A DNA stretch of 64,000 nt from Sipunculus nudus (taxonomy: Eukaryota; Annelida; Sipuncula; Golfingiida; Sipunculidae): assembly GCA_026874595.1 (NCBI GenBank), contig CM049306.1, forward strand, positions 98,387,642-98,451,641. Reading direction: 5' to 3'. Position numbers and translations under genes: made by a program. The notes beneath the pieces were generated by a model. That model searched no databases. It was not told the origin of the DNA and was given only the letters and a program-made list of their open reading frames with translations. Positions 13,440-26,004 of this stretch are shown here, piece by piece. Position 1 is the stretch's first letter, and every line of letters starts with the position of its first letter.

Positions 13440-14290
13440 CTAACACATGCGCCTAACTTATTCATCAGACTCCTTTGGCGCAAACGTTGGCCATTTTATC
13501 AGCGTGTTGATGGAAACTACACCGTCTACACGTGTAGCGGGGGCAGATTGAACATTGAGGGATCAGCAGTGAGGCGTGTTCACCCATAGACCCAGCAGTG
13601 ATGAACCCTCCGAAATGATGTATCTGTACTCCCTGAGCGCGGGCTCAATGTCATACTGGACACAGACCCGCCTGAAAGCATGACAGGCCGCACAGCATCA
13701 CTGCGAGGTTTTATTAATTGAAATCTATCTGTCCCATTTGAACTGAAAGGAGTGGTTTCATGAGAAACCTTACTGCCTTCTGTGCCATAAATCAGTTAAT
13801 GAATGGAGGTTTAATTGAACAGGGTTTTTTTTTCACCGACGTATTCCCCACTACGTAATGTCGTGGAATAAAGAGGTCGAGAAGAGCGCACACCTCCGCA
13901 TACCGCATATCACAAAATCGACCTGATTTTATCAGTTGTGCGATATTTCATATATCCCACAGGTTTAGGGGTTTATTTAAAGGAACAAGCAGACGAACAT
14001 TGCCAGTTCCGATCGCTAATTACTACAGCGGTGACTGGGATTAGTGTGTTCGATCTTAACCCTCACGTATTCAGTATATATTGTATATAATTATGATGTT
14101 AAAGCATGGGTTAATTCGGCGCCATCGCAATCATGTTATATGAAAAAAGAAGTGCGAGACTGTCCGGAGAAACATGAATTATTGCCGGGGCGGCGGCTCT
14201 CTGAGCCTGCCCAAAGTGCACCTAAGCGGCCTGATACAGGCACGGGTCAAGCCGACATAACTCTTACTAACATTAACCGGCGGCCGTGAT
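13440..14290. other. GC-richer intronic block, function unknown
   Basis: This block has noticeably more C, G and CpG than its flanks, for example around 13490-13700 and 14110-14290. It matches nothing else in the window and has no long open frame with an ATG and a recognisable product. It could be a regulatory region, an unrecognised exon or a decayed element. Confidence 0.3.
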
Positions 14291-16939
14291 ACGGACGAGG
14301 CATTTCATGTGTGATAAGATCATAATGCCAGATGTAGGCTGAAGATCCTTTGGGACAGGATCAAATTGATAGGAACAGTTAAAATACCACGTATTGAGAT
14401 CAAGGTTCAACACCGGTAGATCCTATCTATACTGTCGAACCGTTTATACTATAATATACTTAATATTTTTATATTTCCTTAATTGCTTCGGAAAATCAAT
14501 TGAAGGGGTACTTCCGAATATTTATGCAAATATAAAAGAATATGTGTTTTTTTTTGTCTGATCGGAAACGCCTTTGAGTGTATTAATTTAAAAATTAACT
14601 CATAAGCTTTCCACGCTCGAATGCTTCTTCAGGAAGGGGGTGATAGGAAATTGAGAAAAATTTAGGTGTTTATGCATGTATAGTAAAATAATAATGTATT
14701 GTGCCTTTTATTTGTTGAAAGGTTTGCAGTCCTGTCACCCAATACTATCATAATACGTTCATATATGTGTTTGTGAGTGTATAAAACCTATGATGTCTCC
14801 CACTCAAAAGTAGATTCCGATATGTGTAACTGTCACCTGTTAATAAAATCCACCATTTTCTCATGGCATGAGTTATCAACGAATCCCAAGGAATACTAGT
14901 TCCTGTCAGAACGTCAATGCCTTTGTTATATTGTACTCGGGTTCCTGGAATCGTGATGCATTTATCTATTTGTCCAATTTGTATAGCTGGAACCATACGA
15001 TTATATACCTCATATTGGTTTACAGCATCATTGAACAAATCCCATTTTATACAAAATACACCTTACTGTAACCTGAATCTTTTTAGCGTCTTGGCCACAT
15101 GTTACATAAAGAGGACAATCTTAATGTACTGATGCTTTTTAAGGAGTTTCCGCGTATGTAACATTTCTGGTCATGCACCCTATAGCAAGCAATAAATTTT
15201 ACTACTTTAAATAAAAAAATATATATATAAAAAGTATTATGTATTTCTTTTACATTTTTACAACGACAAATAATTAAAGCTGTGATACTAGATAATGTTT
15301 ATATACAATATTATATTTACGGTGAAAACGGTATTTTACGGTAATATTCCAAGATGGATCAAACGTTAATGCATTTTTATATGTGATACTGTTAGTTAAA
15401 CCTCTGTACCACCACAAATCTAGTTGTTTATATCTTTGCTAAATCTGATGAAGAAAAGAAATAATTTGATACTGCGGTGGTTTATTTTAATCCGTAAGCC
15501 ACCTTGAACTTTATTTACCAAATGAATGCACCCTTATTCCTTTTACTGATTTTCTGAAGAGGATAAATTCATGAGATAGTGCACCCCTATTTCATACATG
15601 CCAAACCAAAATGGTTCCAGTGACTATAGGGTCAACAGATTTCAGAGCGAAAGACAATTTTTTTTTTATTTTACCAGGAACAACTGGAGGTCTAATCGAT
15701 TTAATTTATTCATTACTTTTCTTTGAAAGGATCGAGTCAAGCAAATCAAGTCTTTGAAGGGAACGAAAAAAAAATTAGTAACATTTGCTCGGATCTGGTA
15801 CCCACAAAAATAACAACCCGCGAAAAAAAGCATAGGTTTCGTAGAACATGTTTTGGCTCTTGCCTTAATATTCCTGTCTGCACCCTTGCTTGTTATATAC
15901 TGGCCCCAGATAACTTAAAATAGAATTAAATAAGCCTGGCACACAACTAGAGGTATGAAGGACCAGGTTCTTTTAAATGGTAAACCAAACCGGCTGAAAC
16001 TCATACATACATACACCCAAAAAGATGAATAAAACACGAGTTAACAAAACTTATGCTCACTTGTATATACTAGGCGAATCCTTTGTTCACACTGCTCCTG
16101 ATCACATGACCATCGAGCACATAACAACGGTATGCCGTGCCGCTCACATCACAATTCTCGCTCACTTGTAAATACACAGGGCTCCGACAATCTTCGCCGA
16201 AGTTCACGTTCCCCGACACATATCATAACATGATTATTAAGATGGACACGCCTCCATAGTTCAAACCCTGAGAAAAGCAAACTAAACAGATGTTCGCCCT
16301 TTGAAGTCTGAAATAAACAAGGTTACTTTAGAGATCGTCTAGACAGAGACTGATCCAACAGAATTAAACTGTACTGAAATTAACATCAGGCGAGGCACAG
16401 GTGCTCTCTAGCCTAAGTTCTCACGTTAACATTTAAACATAATAATCCATATCAATGTACAATAAATTATAAAAAAAACAATGATTTGCTTATACTCCCG
16501 TTCTTTAACATGCAATAGAATAACAAAGTCACAGTCCTGTGGTGACAAACCCAGTGGATAGACTGAACCTAGTTTTAGGTTACTGCCGCACAGTTAAGAT
16601 TACATCCTCTCTGATTTAACTAAATGTGAATTCTTGTGCTTTTATATGTTGGTATTGTAGGTGAACAAACCACTCAAAAGATTCAATAATTATAACTATA
16701 ATTAATACCTGAAATAGTATAACATATGAAATTATAATAATAGGAGGACTCGTACCCGTGCTGCAGGGTTCTGTCAAGTCAGTCAGTTAGGTTTGTTGAC
16801 AACCAGGTTGCATGATAAAGGGGATTGGGGTTCGATAAGGGCGATGAAATTGGGAGCTGTATCGGCTGAAAAATGGAATTACGTTTTTTTGCCACCACGC
16901 CCAAATCGGCGAATCACAGTAGCATTTATTTTCTTAACA

Positions 16940-17085
16940 TAAAGAAACAACTGTTACTAGATGGTGAACTGAAATCGTACGGTTGACCTTAAGTCAAACT
17001 GAAATGAACGCTGGGGTATTCTGAAATCGATTTCTAGGTACCCCCGGTAATTCTGAAGCGGGGGTAATCTGATATCGCTACATCC
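16940..17085 (+). repeat. Short dispersed repeat with GGGGTA-TCTGAAA motifs
   Basis: It contains 'ggggtattctgaaatcg', 'cggtaattctgaagcg' and 'gggggtaatctgatatcg' in tandem, plus an inverted 'tacccccgg'. A similar cluster occurs at 35708-35800 ('gggggtaacctgaaac', 'ggggggtaaactgaaacg'). It is probably a fragment of a mobile element with short internal repeats. The family is unknown. Confidence 0.4.
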
Positions 17086-17456
17086 GTGAGCTGAGTGCAA
17101 ATGGTGAGGAATACATTTGGTCGGCATATGAACATGCTAACAAGGCCTGAAAAAGAAGTGTCATCGTCGGCGCGCCAAAGTGGCAATTGTTTTCAAGCCT
17201 GTATCATAAAGCCCAAGTCGGCCGTCTCAACAAGACACACTTAAAGTTACCTACGAACATGCCGCAGTAACAGCTATGGCCCATCGGTCCATAATAGGTG
17301 TCTGGGCTTTGCATACGGGGCTTCTGAGCACCAGGCTCAGTGGTTCTACAACAGCCTAGCTTTATGTTGCATGTCATGGTGCTAATAAAACATCCATCAA
17401 GGGTCGTAGGTCCGTGTACTAAAGGAATTGGTCATTGAATAGAGATCTGACAGGTT

Positions 17457-17578
<122 letters not shown>

Positions 17579-17808
17579 CGGTAATGGGCTTTCCTCAGCG
17601 CTTCAACCTGAATTCTTAATTGTAAAGAATAGTGCAGTTACAGATTAAGCTAGGTGACATCACCATCATCACCCTGCTAATTAGAAAGACATGTAATTCC
17701 CTCAGATAATTCACGACACCTTCCATGTCAGCGTAACGGAATGGTAGTAATCTTGTCCCTTGCGCTCTTTTTATCTTCTTTAGTTGTTCTGTTGTTCCTT
17801 TACATATA

Positions 17809-18746
17809 CAGGGAACTCTCGCATGACGACCACCCCGTTAACACGACCACCCCGCTAACACGACCAGTTTTCTTGGTCCAAGAATCGGCTTATTAAAATT
17901 ATCATATAAAAAAGTTCGGTAACACGACCACCCCGCTATCACGAACAACAACCACCTTTTTTGTTCCCGACCTTCAGATTAGCCCCCGTATCACGACCAC
18001 TGGCCCGTGGCGACCGCGGCCCGTTGAGCAGATGACACGCTCATCGCCCAGCTTGGTCTTAGATAATAGCCCGTAATTAAGTTGCCGTATCACGACCACC
18101 GGCCCGTGGCGACCGCGGCCCGTTGAGCAATTGACACACGTTCATCGCCCTGCTTGGACTTAAATAATAGCCCGTGATTAATTAGCCGGGCACGTGGGAA
18201 AGCCCGGTTACATCTCGCAAGATATAGTTAGACTTGTTCATAATGCCGCTCAACCTGTTAGCCAAACTATACGCATCATGATTATTTGACTCCATGATCC
18301 GTTACATTGTTTGTCGAGTATGGCTGTTAGATAAGCATTAAACATACTGATCAATAAGGAGTTTTGGAAACACAACCACACCACCCGCATACATTTAGGG
18401 GAGTAAAGTAAAACTGTGACAAATCACATTTCAATGAACAAGCAGTGCCAATTTAAATAACACTGAGATTTTGATGTGTTAATTCTGTTCTCACTACGTA
18501 TTCGACATCAGACCATCAATTTGAACAAAACTTTTGAATCATATTGATGTTTGTTATTTATTTATCTTTATATTTTAAATTTTAAATTAAACTGGGACAA
18601 CATAATAACAGTTACTTGAAATACCCATATTATTACCGCTTTAATATTGGCAGACTAATGTACAAGCATCCCGCTAATACGACCACCCCGCTAACACGAC
18701 CACTTTGCCTGGTCCCGCAGGTGGTCGCGTTAGCGGGGTTTTACTG
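17809..18746. mobile_element. Non-autonomous Tigger/pogo-like DNA transposon (TA target)
   Basis: The left end reads CAGGGAACTCTCGCATGACG and then repeats of 'accaccccgctaacacgacc'. The right end, reverse-complemented, reads CAGTAAAACCCCGCTAACGC and then the same repeat. Both ends are flanked by TA (17807-17808 and 18747-18748). CAG-starting inverted repeats with TA duplications are typical of Tigger/pogo members of the Tc1/mariner superfamily. No transposase frame remains in the 938 bases, so it is an internally deleted passenger. The centre contains a direct duplication of about 100 bases (roughly 17980-18080 and 18081-18185) sharing 'ggcgaccgcggcccgttgag'. It lies inside the neuropeptide-type intron. 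The 116-residue frame across its right end is spurious. Confidence 0.8.
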
Positions 18747-19399
18747 TAGTTGCTATATACAGTCGCAGGAATTGCCTATGGTGACATTTGGGCACAGATA
18801 TCTAGCTTTCCTTGTGACTGCTCTGACCGTTTCGTTGTCATGGCTGCTCACTTCAGTGCTGAGATGTATCACCGTATATTTGACGTCATATTGCAACTAC
18901 GTCACACATAGCAAATATATATCACTTGCAGAAAACAATCAGTTCAAGACACTTCTTCAGATTTAACAGTTGAGTTCCCACATACAGGAGTTAACTGTGA
19001 GGTAACCGTAACATTATGTTTTGAATTCAAAATTACTGGATAAAACATAACAGCATAGGTACCGATCTACATTATAGTTGATAACTTAAGGTTAGAAGTC
19101 ACAGATCTTGCCACGTGTCACGTTATTATATAACCAGTTGATGCTGTAAATCAACTGACCAGAACGAAAAACTGGTCGGATAAAAAAGACTCTAACTAGT
19201 CCGTTCTTAAGATACACCCGATTGGATAGGAGGCTAACAAGATTGGATACGATTATTTTATATCAATATTTGAGTCAGCGTTTTTTATATTTTGACTTTC
19301 TTAGGTCCCCCTCCCCAGTACAAAATCATCGATTTGTTGCCTCCTATTTTTGCTTCCCTCTGCCTGTGTTTTCGTTATTTTTCAAATATGGCTGATTTT

Positions 19400-19527
19400 A
19401 ACAACTGAACTTTGGGTACAATATTATTCATAGGTGACAGATTTGCTACTAATATTTATATTTTAACATGACCTAATTTCCAAGGTCGTACACTCCGTAA
19501 TAGATTTCCGATTATCGCTCGCATCCG
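19400..19527 (+). repeat. Dispersed repeat family E, copy 1
   Basis: It aligns with 39076-39185: 'actttgggtacaatatt' against 'acttttgggcacaatatt', 'ctaatatttatat' against 'ctaatatttattt', 'acatgacctaattt' against 'accttgacctaattt', and 'gattatcgctc' against 'ccactatcgctc'. The family is unknown. It lies just beyond the 3' end of the minus-strand LINE but in a separate block. Confidence 0.55.
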
Positions 19528-19639
19528 TGGGGAGGGTGGGGTGCTTGCAGTTTTTTTCCACAGTTTATTGCTCAAAGTTGCCTTTTACAAATTAGATCCG
19601 ATCTGGTTCCGACAGCTAGAACCTAGGGCCGTAGGATAC

Positions 19640-20835
19640 TACATATGGTACAATATGCAATAACATTTTAAATTCTATTTTCCATTTCTACTTCGAAGAC
19701 AAATTTCCGGTTGCCTGTATTGCCATATTCAAATTTACTGATACACATTTTTGCTATAAGAATAATGTGATTGACTTTTGATTTGGTCTCACTATTATCT
19801 TCACATTTGTATCCGAGTATTACGTCTGCGTCCGATAATTTGACACTTTTGCCAGCTATCACCGAAACTTTGCCTTCTACTTCCAACCAAAAGTGTTTCA
19901 GTTTTCCACACGAATAGAAAAAGTGTTCAATGTAGTCTGTTTCGTCACAAAAACTACATTTAATAGAGTCTTTTATACCCTTTTTATGTAGCAACACATT
20001 GGTGGGAAATATATTATGGAGTATTTTCCAGTCGAGTAGTTGTATCCTGACCTCTTTACCACATTTCTTTGCTGTATACCAGTCCGATAGGCGTCTACTT
20101 GGATATTTATTTGTATACCAAGAACTTTTCAGAGTAGGGAGTCACGATGTTAACCTGCTTTTTTAAATCACGAATAGATTTCACATTAAGCGCTGCAATT
20201 GGCACGCCTCGGAACTAAATATCTTGTGGCTCGAAAACTTGGGAACCATTCTTGCGGATAAATTTTTTAACTGCCGTCTGTACTACATTATACTCCAGCA
20301 TTCTTGCTGGACTATTCTCTAGTTTTCTGACCACGTCTTCAAAACTCATGATAAGACCATTTTGTACTATATCAGAGAAGTAGATAAGCTCTCCCTGTAC
20401 CCAGTCATTAAAGAAAAGAATGTTGTCTCTATATGAAAATGCGGTATTGTTCCATAGCACCGGTGAAGCTGGGTCTGCTGGCCCTTGTTTTTGGGAATAG
20501 CCACGTTTTTAATACTTTACGGTAAAATTTGTTTTTAATTACATGTAAATTAAAAAAAAAATTCGGTAAGGTGTTTGCCTGTAAAACGCTTTTATTTCTA
20601 CTTAGTTTATTGAAGTAGTACTCCGGAATATTTTCCAGGTTTCCTCAGATTAATCAGTAAACAATTTGACCCATTTAATTAATAGCGCTTGCTGCATAAT
20701 TTTCACATCAATGACTTTTAGACCTCCATAATCAAAATCAAGTGTCATCGTGTTTCTTTTCACTTTTTTTCGAAAGCTCTTTCATTGTTGTAACGTTTTT
20801 TCCATATGAACCGGAAAATAATGCGGTTAAGTGTA
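19640..20835 (-). mobile_element. L1/Tx1-like LINE, 5'-truncated ORF2 C-terminal remnant
   Basis: Read on the minus strand, pieces in three frames line up with the C-terminal part of a non-LTR reverse transcriptase protein. First, near 20820-20650, comes 'FIWKKRY' and then 'DYGGLKVIDVKIMQQALLIKW', shortened here to its core: a GGL-V-D motif followed by an ALxxxW block. Next is a stretch beginning LWNN with 'ILFFNDW' (20460-20215). Last is 'DWKILHNIFPTNVLLHKKGI' followed by a CxxC...EHxxxxC zinc-binding motif (CSFC, EHFFYSC; 20130-19668), as in the zf-RVT region. Frame breaks show it is dead. The N-terminal endonuclease and the catalytic RT core are absent, as expected for 5' truncation. It is inserted antisense in the neuropeptide-type intron. 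Confidence 0.85.
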
Positions 20836-23511
20836 GTGGCGAAATGCGGTTAAGTTCAGTGGCAAGGGGGAGTTTCAGTTATCGCTCTTTGATTGCAAAT
20901 ATCTAATTTATGAATTGATAAGCAAATGGGCTCGCTCATTGTGAAATCACATATATTAGTCCGGATGAAAATATAGCACATTCTTCTATTCATGTGGAAA
21001 GTAATTGATCTTAAGTAAGGGGAGGCGGTGCAATGGGTACGTTTCATAAATATCATTATCTGTTTTAACCTTATTTTAAAGGAAATAAAAAAAATATATA
21101 CTGCGGGGAGTGTTTTTTATTCATATTTTCTTGCTTTCATTATTAGTATGCACCATTATTTACATCAATGTCGTGACAATATGAACTACAATTAAAAAAT
21201 AGACCATATTTAATTACTGAAGGCCATTCATATAAAAGCTCCCCTTTATTAGAATGTGGTGCCCTTTCATGAAAAACCTTGCGTTCAGGGAAATTTAATT
21301 TTGGATGACAAACGTATGCCATAAAAATAGGCTATTGATATGTATAACCTTTATTAAGAGTAGCAGGCAGATGAACTTAGTAACATCTATTGTAAAGAAA
21401 CTGGTTGCTTAGAATGCAATTTTCTTAAGGGGTATATTAAAAACATATAACTACCTAATTTAGTCATGATCACAAACCTGAATACCAAACACAGGGTTTG
21501 GTAGACACTTCGTCTAATTCCAAAGGCACAGGCTTAAAAGCCAAGGAGTCGCGAGGTTACTTAAATGCTTATAATACATGTGATAATCTGTCAACATTAC
21601 CAAAAAGGTGCGTGACATTCTCTACAACTGATATAATTGTACGATCCATAATAAAGTTCCACATATTTCCTATTTACTATTTATGGTTTATTACAATACA
21701 AACAATATAAAAAGTTAAAAGACCAAGCCTAATATGTACTGTTGACCTCAGAACTCTAGGTAGGTTTACTCCAAAAATTGAACATTTGATAAGGTGTTTC
21801 TTCAGAGGGAATCTAAAGAAGTTCGTTTGTTCTTTGATATGTGTCTGCACTAATATATTTTTTAAATGATTATTACCGCTGATACAGACCACCACGCGAA
21901 TCTAGCGAGAAATCGAAAGTTAAGCTTGAAAAGAAGTCTGTTTTCGCACTCTCGGTGAACCTATATCCGTTAAATACGTTGCCCGCCGTCAATCATCTGT
22001 TGGCATGCAAACATCACAAACACATTGCAGAGCTCTATTGTCGCAAAATGTTTCAGACGTATCGATAATGTTATCAATATGCAAATTCATTAGGGGTGCC
22101 ACCTATGTTGACCTACTTTCTATGAGCAAATTTTTCCCCCGAATAAGCCAGATAGGTGATCAAGGTATTTATGGAATATGCCTCGAATAAAGTATTTTCA
22201 ATATACTGCCTTTAAGTATGTTAAATGAATGATCGCCATATTTGCCGACACAATATATTTTAAATACATAACAATGCTACCTCAGAAATGACTGCAGCTA
22301 TCAGCAACATATTTTGAAGACCCGTTGAAAATAAGCCAATATGATCCGGCATCTTCCTAGATAGGACAGAAAATATTTCACTCTAGCTTTCATGCCAAGG
22401 TGAACGATATGTTTGAGAAAGGAGAAGTAAATGATTATAAATGTAATTGATTTATTATTGAACTATCTGCTAAATGCTGGTCTTTAAATAGCTTCAGATT
22501 CCATTGATGGAAAAATGTCACCTGTTTCAATATATAATAAAATGTTTGTTAATAAAAAAATATTTCATGGCCGGATGCAGCTATCAGCACCAAAGTTCTT
22601 AGGCATATTGATCATCCGATTGTGATGAACAACTGTGTTCATACATATGGCTTCTCCTGTCCTGAGTAGGTTGGATCTCTAATTGAAATTTGTTTTATTT
22701 TTTTTTCCCCATTTCCCATTATCATATGTAATATAAAAGGGTAAACGGTGGAAGCCTTGACCCATGTCTCACACATATGTAAACCTTCATAAATATCGGG
22801 TGGCATTTTTTAACTAATCCTTACAGAAAACAAGACGACACGGGTGCTGTCGTCTCCTCGGCTTATATCAAATGTGACACAAAATATATGTAACAAAAGA
22901 AGCGAGCTGCTTGGTAGGATGGCTAAAATGCAAGAGTTAGGGGACTTGAGATTGAACTTCATTCAAACAAACAGGGTATGGTATAACGTATACGTAACGC
23001 TTTTGTCTGGACAGCCCTTTGATGAAGTCAGGCAAAATCACGATAATTCATTGGTGAAACTGACATAACTATATGCACATTTTTTGTTCTTGTTCTTCTG
23101 ATATCTCTATATGTGTAGATATTGGGTAATGTTTTGCTTTGTTTTCACGAGAGGAAAATATGCGAATGACCAATTACATGCATAGGGTAAGCGTCAGTAT
23201 ACAAACGGAAAAAATGTGTCATAGAGTTACTCACAGGTATGTACGGAAAAAAACCGGGTTAGCGATAGGGAAACTATTTAATATTGAAACATTGAAAATC
23301 GATAAAAAATTACAGTTGACGATCGGAAGAGATATTAATATTGTATATTTGCGACAGATATTCGATAATATTTGGATTTTGTACGAAAAAAAATTAATTA
23401 AATTATCATTTTACGAGACAGCCAGAATGATTACATATATCCATTAAATTTAATTTTCCTTGAAATATCTTGATAGACACGATCTTTGTTGTTATTTTCC
23501 CATGTGATTTA

Positions 23512-23766
23512 AGCTACGTTAAAATTACGTTCAGCTGGCTTGCGGCAGCGGATTTCGTTATGCGGAATCCGGTATAGACTCGCGTGGGGTTTTTATCGGG
23601 AGGGCGGTAAAAACCCTAGCGCATGGGGCCGGCGATATGAAAACCCGATTGATCACGCTGCTTTCATAGGTCAAATACTGGTAGCTATACCGCGTTACGG
23701 TATGCTGATCTAATTCTCGGATAATTCTATACCATACCGCATACCAAGAGGAAAGCGAACGCAGCT
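23512..23766. mobile_element. Harbinger-like MITE flanked by TTA
   Basis: The left end reads AGCTACGTTAAAATTACGTT. The right end, reverse-complemented, reads AGCTGCGTTCGCTTTCC. Both are flanked by TTA (23509-23511 and 23767-23769). A 3-base TTA/TAA duplication with ends of the AGCTGCGTT type fits PIF/Harbinger miniature elements. The interior (255 bases in total) is GC-richer than the flanks and contains short inverted blocks such as 'gtttttatcggg' and 'cggtaaaaacc'. No coding capacity. Confidence 0.65.
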
Positions 23767-25087
23767 TTAGAATACTCTCAAAGCTTGTTTGTTTGCTTTA
23801 CTAGTTTACGAATAATGTTATTATTTTCATTTCGTTTAATGTAAAATTATCCAATATTATACATGTTCGACCTATCTATCATTGTATTCGGTCTTGTCAG
23901 AGCCATCGATTAAAGCATCCAACTTCTTGCATATGATATCGATATAATATACCGGCTTTAAAATATCAATGAAGTCATCGTGGTATTACCATGCTTAAGG
24001 GTTTTAAACCTTTTCTTTAAGTTGGTGGAAGTCCATGGATGGATTACCCCTATATATTGCATATTTTAAAAAGAATTGACCCTATATATATACAATGTGA
24101 GGCACGTAAGGTAAGGTGTAGCTTTGCTGTCGATATCACACTGTGTAAAATTAAGGGTTTTTCTGTGTCACGTGGGGTTTCGTTACAGTTGTGTTCACAT
24201 TTGGCCAGGCGAATTCGCGTTAACGGAACGTGCCGTATGCAATGGGAGCCACACGTCTGGGTTCACGATTTTGTCGCACTCACATTCTCTGTTAATATTT
24301 GATAAATTAGTTAAGTGTGTCACACAACTGGGATGGATGATCAAAACAAGCAGTTTAAGTAGGAGTGAAAAATCACTCATAATCATGATCTTGTAAATGA
24401 TTCCTAGTGTAATGAAAATCAAAGAAAGGATACGATGAATGGTTACAATAAGGTCACAACAAAACGTGAATCGTTCTGGGGACTCGGGGACTAGAATATA
24501 AAGCAAAGCGAGGTTTGAATAAAAATAACCTAAATGGAAGCAAAATACTTAAAGGGTCCTATTTACATATCAAGCATGTTAAATATTCTTGAAATATATG
24601 GTTTCCCTTCGGAATAGTATGGTATCAGCCAAAGTTTCCTACAGAAACTGCTCTTGTACACGAGATTGAATAAGCTTACATCGGGCGCGATCAGTGGTTC
24701 AAAACCTCAAAATAGCCCGCTTGCCATCTATGCACATACCAACTTTAAAAGCTGCAAACCAGTGTTTATTTTGTCATGTTTCTTCTCTTTGTTTGAAAGC
24801 TGTTGCGCATGCGCAGTATCCCACTGTGGATGCGCAGTGTTTTCGTTGTAAACAGGTAAATGTAAACTATGTTTACTCACACAGAGAACCATAACAACGT
24901 ATTAAACGTATAAAATAGGTGTTAGCAAACATGTACTAACAATGTGAGTCAATACATATATAATTGCAATTAATTATGTGCATTTAAACACTGTTTGAGT
25001 GACGAATTATGTATTAAGACGAAGATCATTCAGAGTTACTGATATATTTAGTGTGGTATACGGAGATCGAAAATCAATATTAGGTTA

Positions 25088-25088
25088 T

Positions 25089-25126
<38 letters not shown>
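25088..25126. repeat. (TA)n microsatellite
   Basis: About 19 TA units, 375 bases upstream of the exon 2 acceptor. Confidence 0.95.
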
Positions 25127-25128
<2 letters not shown>

Positions 25129-25501
25129 GTTTAGTAATTCATCTTTACATTAATTCCACTCAGCAGGTTTGTGATTGATAACGTTTGTATTAAGTTTGTT
25201 GTGCATTCTGAGTTTTAAGTCATATGGAAGTACTATCAATACATGGGTGTTTATTGAGTATAAGTATTCGTTATACTCGTGCTTTATCCAAATTAAGTTG
25301 ACACAGTATGACGTCACATCCGATTTATACAAAGGTTCAAAGAACAGATGGGAACCTAATGCAGCGACCATGAAAGTGAAAAACATAAGAAAGCAAGGAA
25401 TTCATAGCCCATAAACTTCAGGACAGTTCCATGTGTATTGAGGTGTGTTACAGTAAATAACTGTTTAATTGAAAGTAATATTATTCTTTATTTATTTGTA
25501 G

Positions 25502-25986
25502 ATACTGCTGGCGTAAACGACAGGAATGATCGAGAGAGCGTGCTGTTAGGAACACTTTACTCACTTAGGCAAAAGCTTAAGGATAAGGATGACTCGCCGG
25601 ACGATATTAGTGACATGTACGGACTCGTTCCTGGATTTTATTCAAGCGACTCACCATTGAAAAGAAACATCAGAGACCCTAAAGGCTACTTATACGAGTA
25701 CCTGTCTGGAGAGAAACGAGGCTGGAGTTTTGATCCAGGACTAAGTTTCCTTGGTCTCGGTAAAAGGAACGTCCCGGAGAGGATTTCATATGTGACACCT
25801 AACCAGAATGGGGGAGAGGAAATGACGAAATCTGATGCGCCGACACCAGTAAAAAGTAAACGATGTCGTGAAACTGCCAGTCAAAGTGACACCCATAAAA
25901 GCACAAGGCGAGGCTGGCCTTATTACCATTTTTATCACCGAATGCTTATTGATCCAAAGTTTATCTCAATTGGTATTGGGAAGTGA
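25502..25986 (+). CDS. Neuropeptide-type precursor, exon 2 (two GW...amide peptides)
   Basis: This exon follows a T-rich tract and AG and supplies residues 19-179 of the predicted 179-residue precursor (stop TGA at 25984-25986). After an acidic spacer come KR (72-73), KR (90-91), the peptide GWSFDPGLSFLGL (92-104; 25720-25758) and GKR (105-107), a classic amidation plus dibasic cleavage signal. Further on are KSKR (136-139), RR (154-155), and a 22-residue peptide that also starts Gly-Trp (156-177; 25912-25977), ends IDPKFISIGI and is followed by G178-K179-stop. The two tails align as D-P-x-x-x-x-x-G-(L/I)-G-K. Two other candidate non-amidated products lie between KR sites: one ends SDSPL, the other contains GYLYEYLSGE. 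There is one cysteine (residue 140), so no disulfide-folded hormone is expected. The products should be processed by prohormone convertase and PAM and be secreted. I do not recognise the family. The SFLGL-amide end only faintly recalls buccalin/allatostatin-A C-termini. Possible donors at 25849 and 25856 would drop peptide 2. Confidence 0.78.
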
Positions 25987-25998
25987 TTTTATTGGTAG

Positions 25999-26004
25999 AA
26001 TAAA
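25999..26004 (+). promoter_or_regulatory. Candidate polyadenylation signal AATAAA
   Basis: AATAAA lies 13 bases after the exon 2 stop. Such a short 3' UTR is possible but unusual. Later signals may be the ones used. Confidence 0.25.

Noticed and set aside
18616-18966. 116-residue plus-strand frame
   Set aside because: It crosses the right terminal repeat of the Tigger-like element and matches nothing. Chance frame.
25720-25767. Assignment of the 13-residue peptide to buccalin/allatostatin-A or to tachykinins
   Set aside because: The ends SFLGL-amide and FxGL-amide are only loosely similar. Those precursors usually carry many copies with stricter motifs.
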